31,982 nt of DNA from an uncultured Mycoplasmatota bacterium (GTDB lineage: Bacteria > Bacillota_I > Bacilli_A > RF39 > UBA660), in contig URIY01000017.1 of assembly GCA_900547995.1 (NCBI GenBank), positions 1 through 31,982 on the forward strand, written 5' to 3'. Of this stretch, positions 6,292-14,805 are shown one piece after another; the stretch's first letter is position 1, and the number at the start of each line of letters is the position of its first letter. The position numbers and the translations under genes were made by a program. The notes beneath the pieces are model-generated. The model saw nothing but the letters and a program-made list of their open reading frames with translations. It did not search any database and was not told the origin of the DNA.

Positions 6292-8593
6292 TTGGTATAT
6301 TGATAGATCAAAAAATTTTTTATATGATTCTTTGTATAATTGTTTAAAGTTAATTTATGATATCTCAAAAGGAAAAGATTCTTTAGATGTTAATGTTTTA
6401 ATTCAAGAAATAAAAAATCATCCAGAATTAGGAATTGCTGAAGGTAATATTAATGCTGCGATAACTAGATTTAGAGATCATGGATTACTTAGTAAACAAA
6501 ATATAATAGGTGATTCAGCTATTGATTTTATTGAAGGAAGGATAAATGAATCTGAGTTAGTAATTGATTTGTTTTTAAAGAGACCCGCTTCAAAACATAA
6601 TTCTGTTAATATAAAACCTTTCGTTTTAATATGTAAAGTATTCGATTTTATGATTGATATTTTACAAGATCAAGATGATATTTTTTTAACTTCATATGAG
6701 TGTAAAGAGTATCTATGCCCTATAAATGATTTAAATGATATTACATATGAGTATGTAGAAAAAATAATTAATGAAAGAGATTATTCTTTTGGATCTTCTA
6801 TTCCTAGACCAAGAGTTACTTTAGAGAATAATGAAGATACAAACTTTAGTATTTGGTTTAAAGCATTAAATAGTACACCTGTTTTTGTAAAAAATGAAAA
6901 TAGTAGAATGATATTAATACCCAATTTGAAGCAAAAAGAATTTTTTAAATATATAAGTGTTAATAGTGATGAAATAAGCGAAACCCCTACAGATTCAAAA
7001 GATTCTCTTTACGGTTATTATTGTAGTAGAGATACTGGTTTAAATGAAATATTACCTAGTATTTTAAGAGATGATATTGTTAATATTGATGAAGAAGAAA
7101 TTCCTGCTTTATTTGAATATTTATTTGGTTATAAGAGAAATTATGAAGTTGACTTTAATAAATATTTTAAAAGTGAATATTTTGGAATATTTTTCCCTTT
7201 TATTACTATGCCTGGATTGGTTATTAGAAAATTATATTATGAAAATAGTATTTTAGGTGATATGTTATATAGTTATATTTCTAATGGCGTTATTTATGAA
7301 GAATATTTAAGAAAGTTAGAACATGATCAATTTGAATTTTCTAATAAAAATTTTTCAATGAAAGATAAGTTTAAGAATTGGTTAATAAAAAATAATTATA
7401 AACAAAATACCATTAATAATTATTTGCCAGAAATAGAAATTGTATCTAAAATAGCTATTGATGCTGGGTTGATATCTAAATCAATTTATCAAATTTACAA
7501 TTTAGATGAATTAAATCTTTTGATTGAAGAATTAGACAAAAATGATGAATATAGTAATAGAAAATTAATAAGTCATAATACTAATACTGCTGCTATGAAG
7601 CAATACAAATATTTTTTAAATGATTTTAATTCAAAAGGAGGCAAAATAATGAATTATACTAATGATGTTGTTCCTATTAGCGGTGGATTTAATAAAATTT
7701 ATTATGGGGTGCCTGGAAGTGGAAAGAGTTATATTGTTAATAAATCTTTTAATGAAGATGAATATAAAAAATTTAGAACAACTTTCCATCCCGAATATAA
7801 TAATAGTGATTTTATTGGTCAAATTATCCCAATGGTAAAAAATAATATGGTTGAATATGTTTTTCATCCAGGAGCATTTACTTTAGCATTAAAATACGCA
7901 TTAGAAAATAAAGATAAAAAAGTTTGTTTAATAATTGAAGAAATAAATAGAGGTAATTCTTCTGCGATATTTGGAGATATATTTCAGCTATTAGATAGAG
8001 ATAAAACAGGGAAAAGTAAATACTATATATATAATGGACCAATTATAGATTATTTAAATGATAATAATATTTCTTTAGAAAAAATATATATACCTTCTAA
8101 TATGTGGATTGTTGCTACAATGAATACAAGCGATCAAAATGTATTTACATTAGATACCGCGTTTAAACGTAGATGGAAAATGGAATATATAAGAAATGTA
8201 TTTGCTGATAATGAAGAATCAATAAAATTAAAAAATAAAGTAATTCCATTTGGAGAAAAATACCCTGATGTAACATGGGAAAAATTTGTTAAAAAGATTA
8301 ATAACCATATTATTTCAGATACTTCTGGAATAAATGGGGAAGATAAACAACTTGGAATGTATTTTGTTTCAACTGAAGAAATTGACAACCCTAAAGAATT
8401 TGCAGAAAAAATATTATCTTATTTATGGGAAGATGTTGCAAAATTAAATACTTCATATTGGTTTGGATCAATATCATCATATGATGAACTTATTGATAAG
8501 TTTAACACAAGTTATTTAGATGTATTTAATTCATTATTTGAAGATGAAATAAAAGTTGACAATGAGTATACAATAAAAAGTGTAGGAGAATAA
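6284..8593 (+). CDS. mcrB: McrB-type AAA+ GTPase, restriction motor subunit
   Basis: 769 aa. The N-terminal 450 residues have no motif I recognise and should hold DNA recognition. The C-terminal part is the McrB AAA+ domain: Walker A GVPGSGKS (475-482), Walker B LIIEEINRGN with the following FGDIFQLLD, and the signature NTSDQNVFTLDTAFKRRW. In McrBC-type enzymes this subunit forms hexamers, hydrolyses GTP, translocates DNA and activates the McrC nuclease. The start overlaps the methyltransferase stop, with AAGGTG 6 nt upstream. It is much longer than E. coli McrB (about 459 aa), as in Gram-positive LlaJI/BsuMI-type systems. A second ribosome binding site and in-frame ATG lie at codon 456, just ahead of the GTPase domain. 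Confidence 0.9.
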   Translation: MNSWYIDRSKNFLYDSLYNCLKLIYDISKGKDSLDVNVLIQEIKNHPELGIAEGNINAAITRFRDHGLLSKQNIIGDSAIDFIEGRINESELVIDLFLKRPASKHNSVNIKPFVLICKVFDFMIDILQDQDDIFLTSYECKEYLCPINDLNDITYEYVEKIINERDYSFGSSIPRPRVTLENNEDTNFSIWFKALNSTPVFVKNENSRMILIPNLKQKEFFKYISVNSDEISETPTDSKDSLYGYYCSRDTGLNEILPSILRDDIVNIDEEEIPALFEYLFGYKRNYEVDFNKYFKSEYFGIFFPFITMPGLVIRKLYYENSILGDMLYSYISNGVIYEEYLRKLEHDQFEFSNKNFSMKDKFKNWLIKNNYKQNTINNYLPEIEIVSKIAIDAGLISKSIYQIYNLDELNLLIEELDKNDEYSNRKLISHNTNTAAMKQYKYFLNDFNSKGGKIMNYTNDVVPISGGFNKIYYGVPGSGKSYIVNKSFNEDEYKKFRTTFHPEYNNSDFIGQIIPMVKNNMVEYVFHPGAFTLALKYALENKDKKVCLIIEEINRGNSSAIFGDIFQLLDRDKTGKSKYYIYNGPIIDYLNDNNISLEKIYIPSNMWIVATMNTSDQNVFTLDTAFKRRWKMEYIRNVFADNEESIKLKNKVIPFGEKYPDVTWEKFVKKINNHIISDTSGINGEDKQLGMYFVSTEEIDNPKEFAEKILSYLWEDVAKLNTSYWFGSISSYDELIDKFNTSYLDVFNSLFEDEIKVDNEYTIKSVGE
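7634..7651 (+). promoter_or_regulatory. internal Shine-Dalgarno and in-frame ATG for a short McrB form
   Basis: AAAAGGAGG (7634-7642 region) lies 7 nt upstream of ATG at 7649-7651, which is codon 456 of the mcrB frame. Translation from here would give a 314-aa protein starting MNYTNDVVPISGG, holding only the GTPase domain. E. coli mcrB is known to make such a short form (McrBs) from an internal start. This site is a better ribosome binding site than the one for full-length McrB. Confidence 0.7.
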
Positions 8594-8594
8594 T

Positions 8595-9854
8595 ATGAGT
8601 TTTTCCAATAAAGTGATTTTTAAAAATGGATATGAAGAAGATAATTTTGTTGGATTAAAATATAAAAAAGATAAAGTTTATATATTTTTACCAATAGGAT
8701 ATAATAAAGAAGTTTTCAATACTGAAGATGAATTAACATCTAAACAAAAAGTTGATTTATTATTACTATTAAAAACTATTAATTTAGTAAAGAATTTTAA
8801 TAATGAAAAAACAGATTTTGGAGATGATGTTGGTAATAATAATGAGATACCATATAATTCATTTATTTGGCTAATACGTGATTATTTTAATAATGGATTG
8901 TATCAAGAAATAGAAAAAAAATATTCTCAAAAAAGTCATGGTAAGATTAGTTGGAAAAAAACACTTAATTCGGAACATTATTTTGAAAATAATGGTGTCA
9001 TTTATATTAATCCATATTATGAATCAAGTGTTCAAAGAAGCTCTTTAATAACTGATCTTAATAATTATTGCCTTCATAAGAGTTTTAAATATATTGGCTT
9101 CTTATTTGGAAAAGTTTATCTTCCAGAATGCAATTTGAAAGAAGAACTAATTAAAAATAACATCAAGTATTATATTGATGTTCTAAATAAAGAATTAGTA
9201 AAATCGTTTAATGATAGAAAAAAGTTATTATTAACAAATATGAAGAGAATACTTGAATTAAGCTTTGATGAAAGTTTTGAAAATCAACCAACATATGGAA
9301 TAAGAAGATATGAATATGCCTGGGAAAAAATGGTTAATGATGCTTTTGGTTCTAAAATAGATATTAGTAAATTTTTTCCAAATGCTTATTGGAATTTACA
9401 AGGAAGAGTTGAAGAAGATAAAACTAAACTTAGACCAGATTCTATATTAATAGATAAAGGTGCTAAGAAATTATGTATACTTGATGCTAAGTATTATAAA
9501 TATGGAATTACAGGGAATATATATGATTTACCACATACAGATTCTATTCAAAAACAAATAACATATGGTGATCATATATCTAATAATCCTCAAATGTATC
9601 ATGTAGATAAAAATAATATATTTAATGCGTTTATATTACCATTTAATAAAGAGAAAGAACCATTTAGATGTGATGATAATATAAAATATATGGGTTTTGC
9701 AAGTAGTGCCTGGAGAGATAAAAAAGAAGCATATAATTATGAAAAAATTTCATTATTATTAGTGGATACCAAATATATGATAGATTGTTTTTATCAAAAT
9801 GAAAAAGCTGATATAGTTAAATTAGTTGAGTTAATAGAAAAATCTAGTAAATAA
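8595..9854 (+). CDS. McrC/LlaJI-family restriction endonuclease subunit
   Basis: 419 aa, starting one base after the McrB stop with AGGAG a few bases upstream, so the two are translated as a pair. The C-terminal half has a PD-(D/E)XK nuclease core: RPDS (Pro281-Asp282) followed by LDAK (Asp297-Lys299) at the usual spacing, then a strand-rich tail. The N-terminal half (EIPYNSFIWLIRDY, GKISWKKTLNSEHYF) resembles proteins of the LlaJI restriction family. It should be cleaved into action by the GTP-driven McrB partner. A cognate C5-methyltransferase upstream argues that this is a LlaJI/BsuMI-like type II-style system that cuts unmethylated sites, not a type IV system that attacks methylated DNA. 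Confidence 0.83.
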   Translation: MSFSNKVIFKNGYEEDNFVGLKYKKDKVYIFLPIGYNKEVFNTEDELTSKQKVDLLLLLKTINLVKNFNNEKTDFGDDVGNNNEIPYNSFIWLIRDYFNNGLYQEIEKKYSQKSHGKISWKKTLNSEHYFENNGVIYINPYYESSVQRSSLITDLNNYCLHKSFKYIGFLFGKVYLPECNLKEELIKNNIKYYIDVLNKELVKSFNDRKKLLLTNMKRILELSFDESFENQPTYGIRRYEYAWEKMVNDAFGSKIDISKFFPNAYWNLQGRVEEDKTKLRPDSILIDKGAKKLCILDAKYYKYGITGNIYDLPHTDSIQKQITYGDHISNNPQMYHVDKNNIFNAFILPFNKEKEPFRCDDNIKYMGFASSAWRDKKEAYNYEKISLLLVDTKYMIDCFYQNEKADIVKLVELIEKSSK

Positions 9855-10027
9855 TAAAAAATTATATAGAGAATATTTAAAAAAATGTTGAAAACAAAAT
9901 ATTTATAAGATTCAATCAAGAATAGATCTTATAATAATATTGTAATTATAGATTGTTTTGGTTAAGCAATAAATACTGAATTTATTACTACCATATCTAT
10001 ATATAATGTCATAACGTCATTATGTAC

Positions 10028-10069
10028 AAAAAAAGAGCAGCTGATCAGTATTTCTACCCATCAGCTACC
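10028..10069 (-). terminator. hairpin with U-tract facing left
   Basis: On the minus strand, AGCTGAT and ATCAGCT (10066-10060, 10045-10039) form a 7-bp stem, extended by a G-C and wobble pairs, followed by seven T (10034-10028). No minus-strand gene ends just to its right, so its use is unclear. Confidence 0.45.
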
Positions 10070-10144
10070 CATCAAATTATGCTAAATTTATCAATTTTTA
10101 GTTAAATTTTATTAAACTTAAAATGAATTGTATGCCGATATTAC

Positions 10145-10170
10145 GGGGATTTTCAATAATCCTCTTTTTT
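10145..10170 (+). terminator. intrinsic terminator downstream of the restriction operon
   Basis: GGGGATT (10145-10151) pairs with AATCCTC (10158-10164) through one G-U, followed by TTTTTT. It is the first rightward terminator after the nuclease gene. Confidence 0.6.
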
Positions 10171-10190
10171 AATTAAATTGCCCCCCTGAA

Positions 10191-10217
10191 GAGAGCGAAA
10201 ACTCTCATTTTTGTTTT
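10191..10217 (+). terminator. second weak terminator-like hairpin
   Basis: GAGAG (10191-10195) and CTCTC (10202-10206) with a 6-nt CGAAAA loop, followed by a T-rich run. Together with the preceding hairpin it would insulate the element from the collagen-like pseudogene. Confidence 0.4.
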
Positions 10218-10330
10218 AGCCAGTGTTTATAATAACTTGCAATCATTTTGCTAAAATCTCTAAAATTCTTGGGTAACAGTTTGGGAACAAATTTTATAAT
10301 TTTACCTTTATAAATCAAGGAGGTATTTGT

Positions 10331-11095
10331 ATACATGACAATCTAAATAAAAACTCTGATGGTATTTATGAAAAAGTAAAAAAAAGAATTGAGGATACTA
10401 ATAAAAGAATTAAACTATGTTATATTCAAGGCCCAATCGGTCCCAAAGGTGATATTGGCCAACAAGGTATAAAAGGTGAAGATGTAGCAATAGGCCCAAA
10501 GGGCGATAAAGGAGATATTGGTATTACTGAAACAGTTGCTCCAGATATAGAAATCATTGTTACAAATGTTGGAACAAATAAAGATGTCATATTAAATTTT
10601 AAAATTCCAAGAGGTACATCAGGTGAAAAAGGTGATCAAGTCCCAATTGGACCACAGGTCCCAGCAGGAACAACCCAAACAGTAGCATACGCTGAAAGAT
10701 ATTTAGATGCTACACAAGAATTAAAACTAACGGCTTCAACAGATACAATAGTTCCTTTAAATAATAGTGGTCCAGCATTCTTTGCCAATTATGATACAGA
10801 AAATTCCATTGATATTAAACAAGCAGGCTTTTATTTAATTTCTTACTTTTTGAGTTCTAATCCTAAAGAGGATTGTACATTAACACTTGCTGTAAAATAT
10901 AATGATTTATTAATTCCAGCCAGTAATGTTACTGTAAAGTGGCAAGCAAATAGTATTAATTCTGTTAGTAATTCTATTATTGCTGCACTTCAAGAATGAG
11001 ATGTCTTAACACTTAGTGTAAGAGCTGCTGCTGAGACAACTTTGCCTGTTAACGGTATTGCTAATGTTGTTTTAACTATTGTAAAAATACATTAA
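10331..11095 (+). pseudogene. decayed collagen-like surface protein gene
   Basis: The frame reads as a shortened relative of the intact collagen-like protein at 28461: an N-terminal YEKVKKRIEDTNKRIKLCYI, Gly-X-Y triplets, a DVILNFKIPRG segment, and a C1q/BclA-like tail ending VLTIVKIH. An in-frame TGA at 10997-10999 interrupts it 32 codons before the end, where homologues have a Gly-like residue in LQE-x-DVLTL; GGA to TGA explains it. Three triplet glycines have also become Val (in EDVAIG, DQVPIG and PQVPAG). No ATG/GTG/TTG opens the frame near the strong AAGGAGGT site; an ATA at 10331 sits 6 nt from it. If translated, a 222-aa truncated product would lose its last beta strands. Reading TGA as Trp is rejected because genes nearby use TGG for Trp and end at TGA. 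Confidence 0.75.
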
Positions 11096-11244
11096 TGAAG
11101 TTCTTTAAGGTAGATAAAAAAATTTACAAAAGTATTGATTTGGTAAATATATTATTTAATGAATTTAGTAGATGATTAATATAATGCATTTTAAATAATT
11201 ATATTAAGTTTTTAATATCATAAAATAATATGGTAGCAACCATA

Positions 11245-11796
11245 TTATTCTTTTTTTTCAGTAAGTTTATCTGTTATTAACTTAATTGTATAACTATAAT
11301 ATTTAATAATTTTATTTTTAGAATAAGATTTATTTACAAGACAAAGGGCACTTAGGTTGCTTCCTATAGCATTAGTCAAAAAGTTACATAAAAAATCTTT
11401 ATATTCTTCCGTTAATGTTATATTAATATTGGTATTTATTAAATGTTGCATCGTTTTATATATATGGTTATGAAATAAATTTTTTAATTCATTTCCACCC
11501 AGTTTTTGTAAAAATTCATGATTTTCTTCAATATAATCTAAAATTAAAGAAAAAGATTGTATATGATTAGTAATATCGATCTTACTAATTATATCTTTAG
11601 AATTATTATCAATTATCCATTTAATTAACCCGTTTATATCTTCAAAATGATAATAAAATGTATTTCTATTGACATTAATATTTGATGTTATTTCATTAAT
11701 CGTTATTTTTGATAAAGGTTTATGTTTTAATATTTCTTTTAATGAATTTGCTAGTTTTATTTTAGTATTTAGATTGTTCTTATAATTTGTATGCAT
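11245..11796 (-). CDS. TetR-family transcriptional regulator
   Basis: 183 aa. The N-terminal DNA-binding domain is clear: ITINEITSNINVNRNTFYYH is the helix-turn-helix with the TetR FYYHF signature. The C-terminal ligand domain (about 70-183) resembles the TetR_C_8/DhaS type. It is transcribed divergently from the MMPL exporter gene, with an 18-bp dyad over its own -35, so it probably represses itself and perhaps the exporter, and is released by a ligand the pump handles. That ligand is not known. Confidence 0.88.
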   Translation of the reverse strand: MHTNYKNNLNTKIKLANSLKEILKHKPLSKITINEITSNINVNRNTFYYHFEDINGLIKWIIDNNSKDIISKIDITNHIQSFSLILDYIEENHEFLQKLGGNELKNLFHNHIYKTMQHLINTNINITLTEEYKDFLCNFLTNAIGSNLSALCLVNKSYSKNKIIKYYSYTIKLITDKLTEKKE

Positions 11797-11811
11797 AATA
11801 TCACCATACTA

Positions 11812-11886
11812 ATTATATAGCATTAATGAAATTTGTGCAAATGCATAAAATTGACTATTGTTATTGATAATTTTAATGTATATAAT
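11812..11886. promoter_or_regulatory. divergent promoters and TetR operator candidate
   Basis: Leftward promoter: TTGCAC (11840-11835), 17 bp, TATAAT (11817-11812). Rightward promoter: TTGTTA (11858-11863), 17 bp, TATAAT (11881-11886). An imperfect 18-bp dyad TTTGTGCA-AA-TGCATAAA (11832-11849), one mismatch, covers the leftward -35 and lies just upstream of the rightward -35, the expected place for TetR binding. Confidence 0.6.
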
Positions 11887-11929
11887 TAAGTAGCAAGCAT
11901 AAATGTGCTTGTATGAAAGGTGGGATATT

Positions 11930-14179
11930 ATTAAAAATAGAAAGAATTCATTTCTAATTAAACTTGGTGATTTGATTGCTAATATTAGATATTTTTCACT
12001 AGTATTATTTTTATTACTTACGGTATTTTGTTTTCTAAATATTAATAATGTATCTATAAATGATAGTATTGTAAGTTATTTACCAAATGATACAGAAACC
12101 AAGTATGGATTAGAACTGATGGATGATGAATTTGGTAGTCTTGCTAATATCAAACTAATGATTGAAAATATAAGTATTGATGATGCAAAAGAGGTGGTTA
12201 CGGAACTATCAACTATTAATAATGTTAAAGAGGTTTTATTTAATGAAACAGAAAACTATTATAAAAATGATAAAGCATTATATGTAATAGAAATAGAAGA
12301 GTTAGATGATAAAGAACTTAATCAATTAAAAAAAGATATAGAAAATAAAATTACTAGTAATGATTATTCTATTTATTCTGATGAATTTGAAGATCCAACA
12401 AATGGTATTGATAAGATACTAGTTGTTGCTTGCATTGTTATTGTCATTGTCTTGCTCATTACATCTAAAACATATTTTGAACCAGTAATTGCTTTTATTA
12501 TTTTTGGTATATCAATTGTTTTAAATATGGGTAGTAATTTCCTATTTGGTGAAATTTCATATATAACAAAATCAATTGCTGTTATTTTACAACTAGCATT
12601 ATCTATTGATTACATAATTATTTTTATGAATCAATATATGAAAGAAATAAATGATACACCAGATAAAAATTTGGCCTTAAAAAAGACAATTTCTAAATCT
12701 ATTCCAGAAATATTTGCTAGTTCTTTAACTACTATATCCGGTTTACTTGCTTTAGTATTTATGCAACTTAGAATAGGTGGAGATATAGGACTTGTTTTAT
12801 CAAAAGGTATATTATGCAGTCTTCTTACGGTAATACTGGTTATACCAAGTTTACTTTCTATATTTCATAAACCAATAGTTAAATTAAAAAGAAAAGAAAA
12901 AAAGGTAACTAAAGTAAGTAAGATAGGTAATATTATTTTTAATGGAAGAAAAGTATTGTTACCATTGTTTATTATTTTAATTATAATATCTATATTTTTA
13001 CTTCCAAAATATAATTATGTTTATAATGCGACTACAGCTAAGTCTATTAGTAAAAGTGAAAATATTAAATCTTTAGAAAAAATAGAAGAAGAATTTGGTA
13101 AAAATAATACATTAGTTATTTTATTTAAAAATAATGATAAAGATTATTCTAAAGAATTAAAACTTGTTAATGAATTAAAAGATATTAAGGAAATATCAAC
13201 TATAACAAGTATTGGTGGATATGAAATTAGTGATAATATTTATCTTGGTACATCTATAAATTATTTAGAAACATCTAAAATATTTAATATTGATGATAAT
13301 ATATCTTTAAATTTATTTAAAATGTATGCAAATGCAAATAATGAATTAGATAAATTATCTAATTTAGATGAATATCGAATTACTATTATTGATATGTTAT
13401 ATTTCTTAAATGCCAATAAAGATAATTTACCACTTTCACAAGATATGAGTTTTAAATTAACAACGTATTATAATTTGCTTAATTCTAAAATACCACTTTT
13501 AGAAAGTGATAATTATACAAGATTTATTCTTAATTTAGATGTCCCTATTGAATCTAAAGAAACAAGAAATACTATTAATAAAATAAGAAATGTTGTAAAG
13601 AATAATTATGATGATGTATTACTTATTGGTAATAGTGTAAATGCTATCGACTTAGAAAGTTCATTTACATCAGATAATTTAATAATTACTGCTGTTACAA
13701 TTATCTTTATTGCCATTATTTTAATTATGACTTTTAAGTTTTTTGGAATGACAATATTACTTATTTCAGCTATTGAAGGAAGTATTTTAATTAATTTTGG
13801 TCTTTATGTTTTACTTGGTAAAGAAATTTTCTTCATGGGTTATGTTGTCGTAACAGCTATTCAAATGGGGGCAACAATTGATTATGCTATTGTAATCGCA
13901 AGTCGTTATCAGGAATTAAGACATAAAATGGATAAAAAAGAAGCTATAATTCAAACTTTGTCTGATCGATTACCTGCTGTTATAACAAGTGGATTAATCT
14001 TATTTGTTGCAGGGCTCTTAATTGGATTTATTTCCACATCATCAGTAATATCACAAATAGGTTTATTTTTAGGTAGTGGAACACTTATATCTTTAATTAT
14101 AACAATTTTTGTTCTTCCAGCTATCCTTTATGTATGTGATAAATTTATAAAAAAAACAACATTTGGTACAAAGAAATAG
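11930..14179 (+). CDS. MMPL/RND-family membrane exporter
   Basis: About 749 aa with the RND superfamily layout: one N-terminal membrane helix, an extracytoplasmic domain (to about residue 160), a block of five helices, a second extracytoplasmic domain (about 350-570) and a final block of five helices. LSIDYIIIFMNQYM and ATIDYAIVIASRYQ are the paired acidic transmembrane segments of MMPL proteins. Such pumps move lipids or hydrophobic compounds using the proton gradient. The open frame begins with an ATG at 11903, but that lacks a ribosome binding site; AAAGGTGG (11916-11923) lies 6 nt before an ATT at 11930, which is my preferred start. It shares a transcript with the DUF308 gene 11 nt downstream and is divergent from the TetR gene. 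Confidence 0.85.
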   Translation: MKNRKNSFLIKLGDLIANIRYFSLVLFLLLTVFCFLNINNVSINDSIVSYLPNDTETKYGLELMDDEFGSLANIKLMIENISIDDAKEVVTELSTINNVKEVLFNETENYYKNDKALYVIEIEELDDKELNQLKKDIENKITSNDYSIYSDEFEDPTNGIDKILVVACIVIVIVLLITSKTYFEPVIAFIIFGISIVLNMGSNFLFGEISYITKSIAVILQLALSIDYIIIFMNQYMKEINDTPDKNLALKKTISKSIPEIFASSLTTISGLLALVFMQLRIGGDIGLVLSKGILCSLLTVILVIPSLLSIFHKPIVKLKRKEKKVTKVSKIGNIIFNGRKVLLPLFIILIIISIFLLPKYNYVYNATTAKSISKSENIKSLEKIEEEFGKNNTLVILFKNNDKDYSKELKLVNELKDIKEISTITSIGGYEISDNIYLGTSINYLETSKIFNIDDNISLNLFKMYANANNELDKLSNLDEYRITIIDMLYFLNANKDNLPLSQDMSFKLTTYYNLLNSKIPLLESDNYTRFILNLDVPIESKETRNTINKIRNVVKNNYDDVLLIGNSVNAIDLESSFTSDNLIITAVTIIFIAIILIMTFKFFGMTILLISAIEGSILINFGLYVLLGKEIFFMGYVVVTAIQMGATIDYAIVIASRYQELRHKMDKKEAIIQTLSDRLPAVITSGLILFVAGLLIGFISTSSVISQIGLFLGSGTLISLIITIFVLPAILYVCDKFIKKTTFGTKK

Positions 14180-14190
14180 AGGTTATAAAA

Positions 14191-14760
14191 ATGATTAAAA
14201 ATTATATTAAAAAATATGAAAAATATTCAATAATGATTTCCGTCTTAATGGTCTTATTATCATTATGCTTAATATTAAAACCAGTCCAATCTATGGAAAT
14301 ATTTATTATATTCTTTTCAGCAATCTTAGTAGTAAATGGCATAAGTTGTTTTATATCTTATTTTAGTTCTGATAAGGATGAGAGATACTTAAGTTTTGAC
14401 TTAATAAATGGTTTAATAACAATATTAACAGGTATACTTGTCTTTATTTATCGAGCAAGTTTAATAGAAATATTTCCTATTATTTTAGGTATTTGGATTA
14501 TCTTTAATAATTTATTTAGATTACAACTTGCTATCAATTTAAGTTTTATACCAAATTGTAACTTCCTATTATTAATATTTATATCAATATTAATGATTAT
14601 TATTGGAATATTATCTATTATTAATCCTTTTGCATCGGCAATTGCTATTACAGCATTAATAGGTATCTTTCTTCTTATATCAGAACTTACTAATATCTTT
14701 GAATGTATATATGTTTTAAGTATTATAAAAAAGATAGAAAAGAAAGTAAAAGAAATTTAA
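14191..14760 (+). CDS. DUF308 (HdeD-like) membrane protein
   Basis: 189 aa with about six hydrophobic segments in pairs (for example SVLMVLLSLCLILKP, FLLLIFISILMIIIG) and short loops, the pattern of the HdeD/DUF308 family. E. coli HdeD is linked to acid resistance; other members have no known role. The gene follows the exporter by 11 nt with its own GAGG site, so it is co-transcribed, and it ends just before a strong terminator. A helper role in envelope stress or in the pump is inference. Confidence 0.75.
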   Translation: MIKNYIKKYEKYSIMISVLMVLLSLCLILKPVQSMEIFIIFFSAILVVNGISCFISYFSSDKDERYLSFDLINGLITILTGILVFIYRASLIEIFPIILGIWIIFNNLFRLQLAINLSFIPNCNFLLLIFISILMIIIGILSIINPFASAIAITALIGIFLLISELTNIFECIYVLSIIKKIEKKVKEI

Positions 14761-14773
14761 TAAAAACAATATA

Positions 14774-14805
14774 AAAACTATTACAAAACTTAATGTAATA
14801 GTTTT
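14774..14805. terminator. bidirectional intrinsic terminator between convergent genes
   Basis: AAAACTATTACA (14774-14785) and TGTAATAGTTTT (14794-14805) form a perfect 12-bp stem with an 8-nt loop and A/T tracts on both sides. It serves the DUF308 gene and the leftward DUF3883 gene, whose stop codon it overlaps. Confidence 0.85.

Larger units (their letters stand above)
9855..10330. other. gene-free right flank of the mobile element
   Basis: 475 nt without a convincing gene. It holds a dyad ATAAGAT/ATCTTAT (about 9907-9934), paired octamers TAATGTCA-TAACGTCA (10004-10019), three hairpins listed separately, direct repeats ACCCATCA (10057-10064 and 10068-10075 region) and a near-repeat TTGGGTAACA/TTGGGAACA (10269-10289). 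The repeats resemble arm sites of integrases, so the element boundary may lie here, but no integrase or att core was identified. Confidence 0.45.

Noticed and set aside
6284..9854. Type IV McrBC system attacking methylated DNA
   Set aside because: A C5 methyltransferase is fused into the same operon by an 8-nt overlap; a methyl-directed nuclease would cut the host. The LlaJI/BsuMI-like type fits better.
10997..10999. TGA read as tryptophan (Mycoplasma code)
   Set aside because: Trp is TGG throughout the window, repeat gene 1 ends at TGA, and the homologous motif calls for Gly, which a single GGA-to-TGA change explains.
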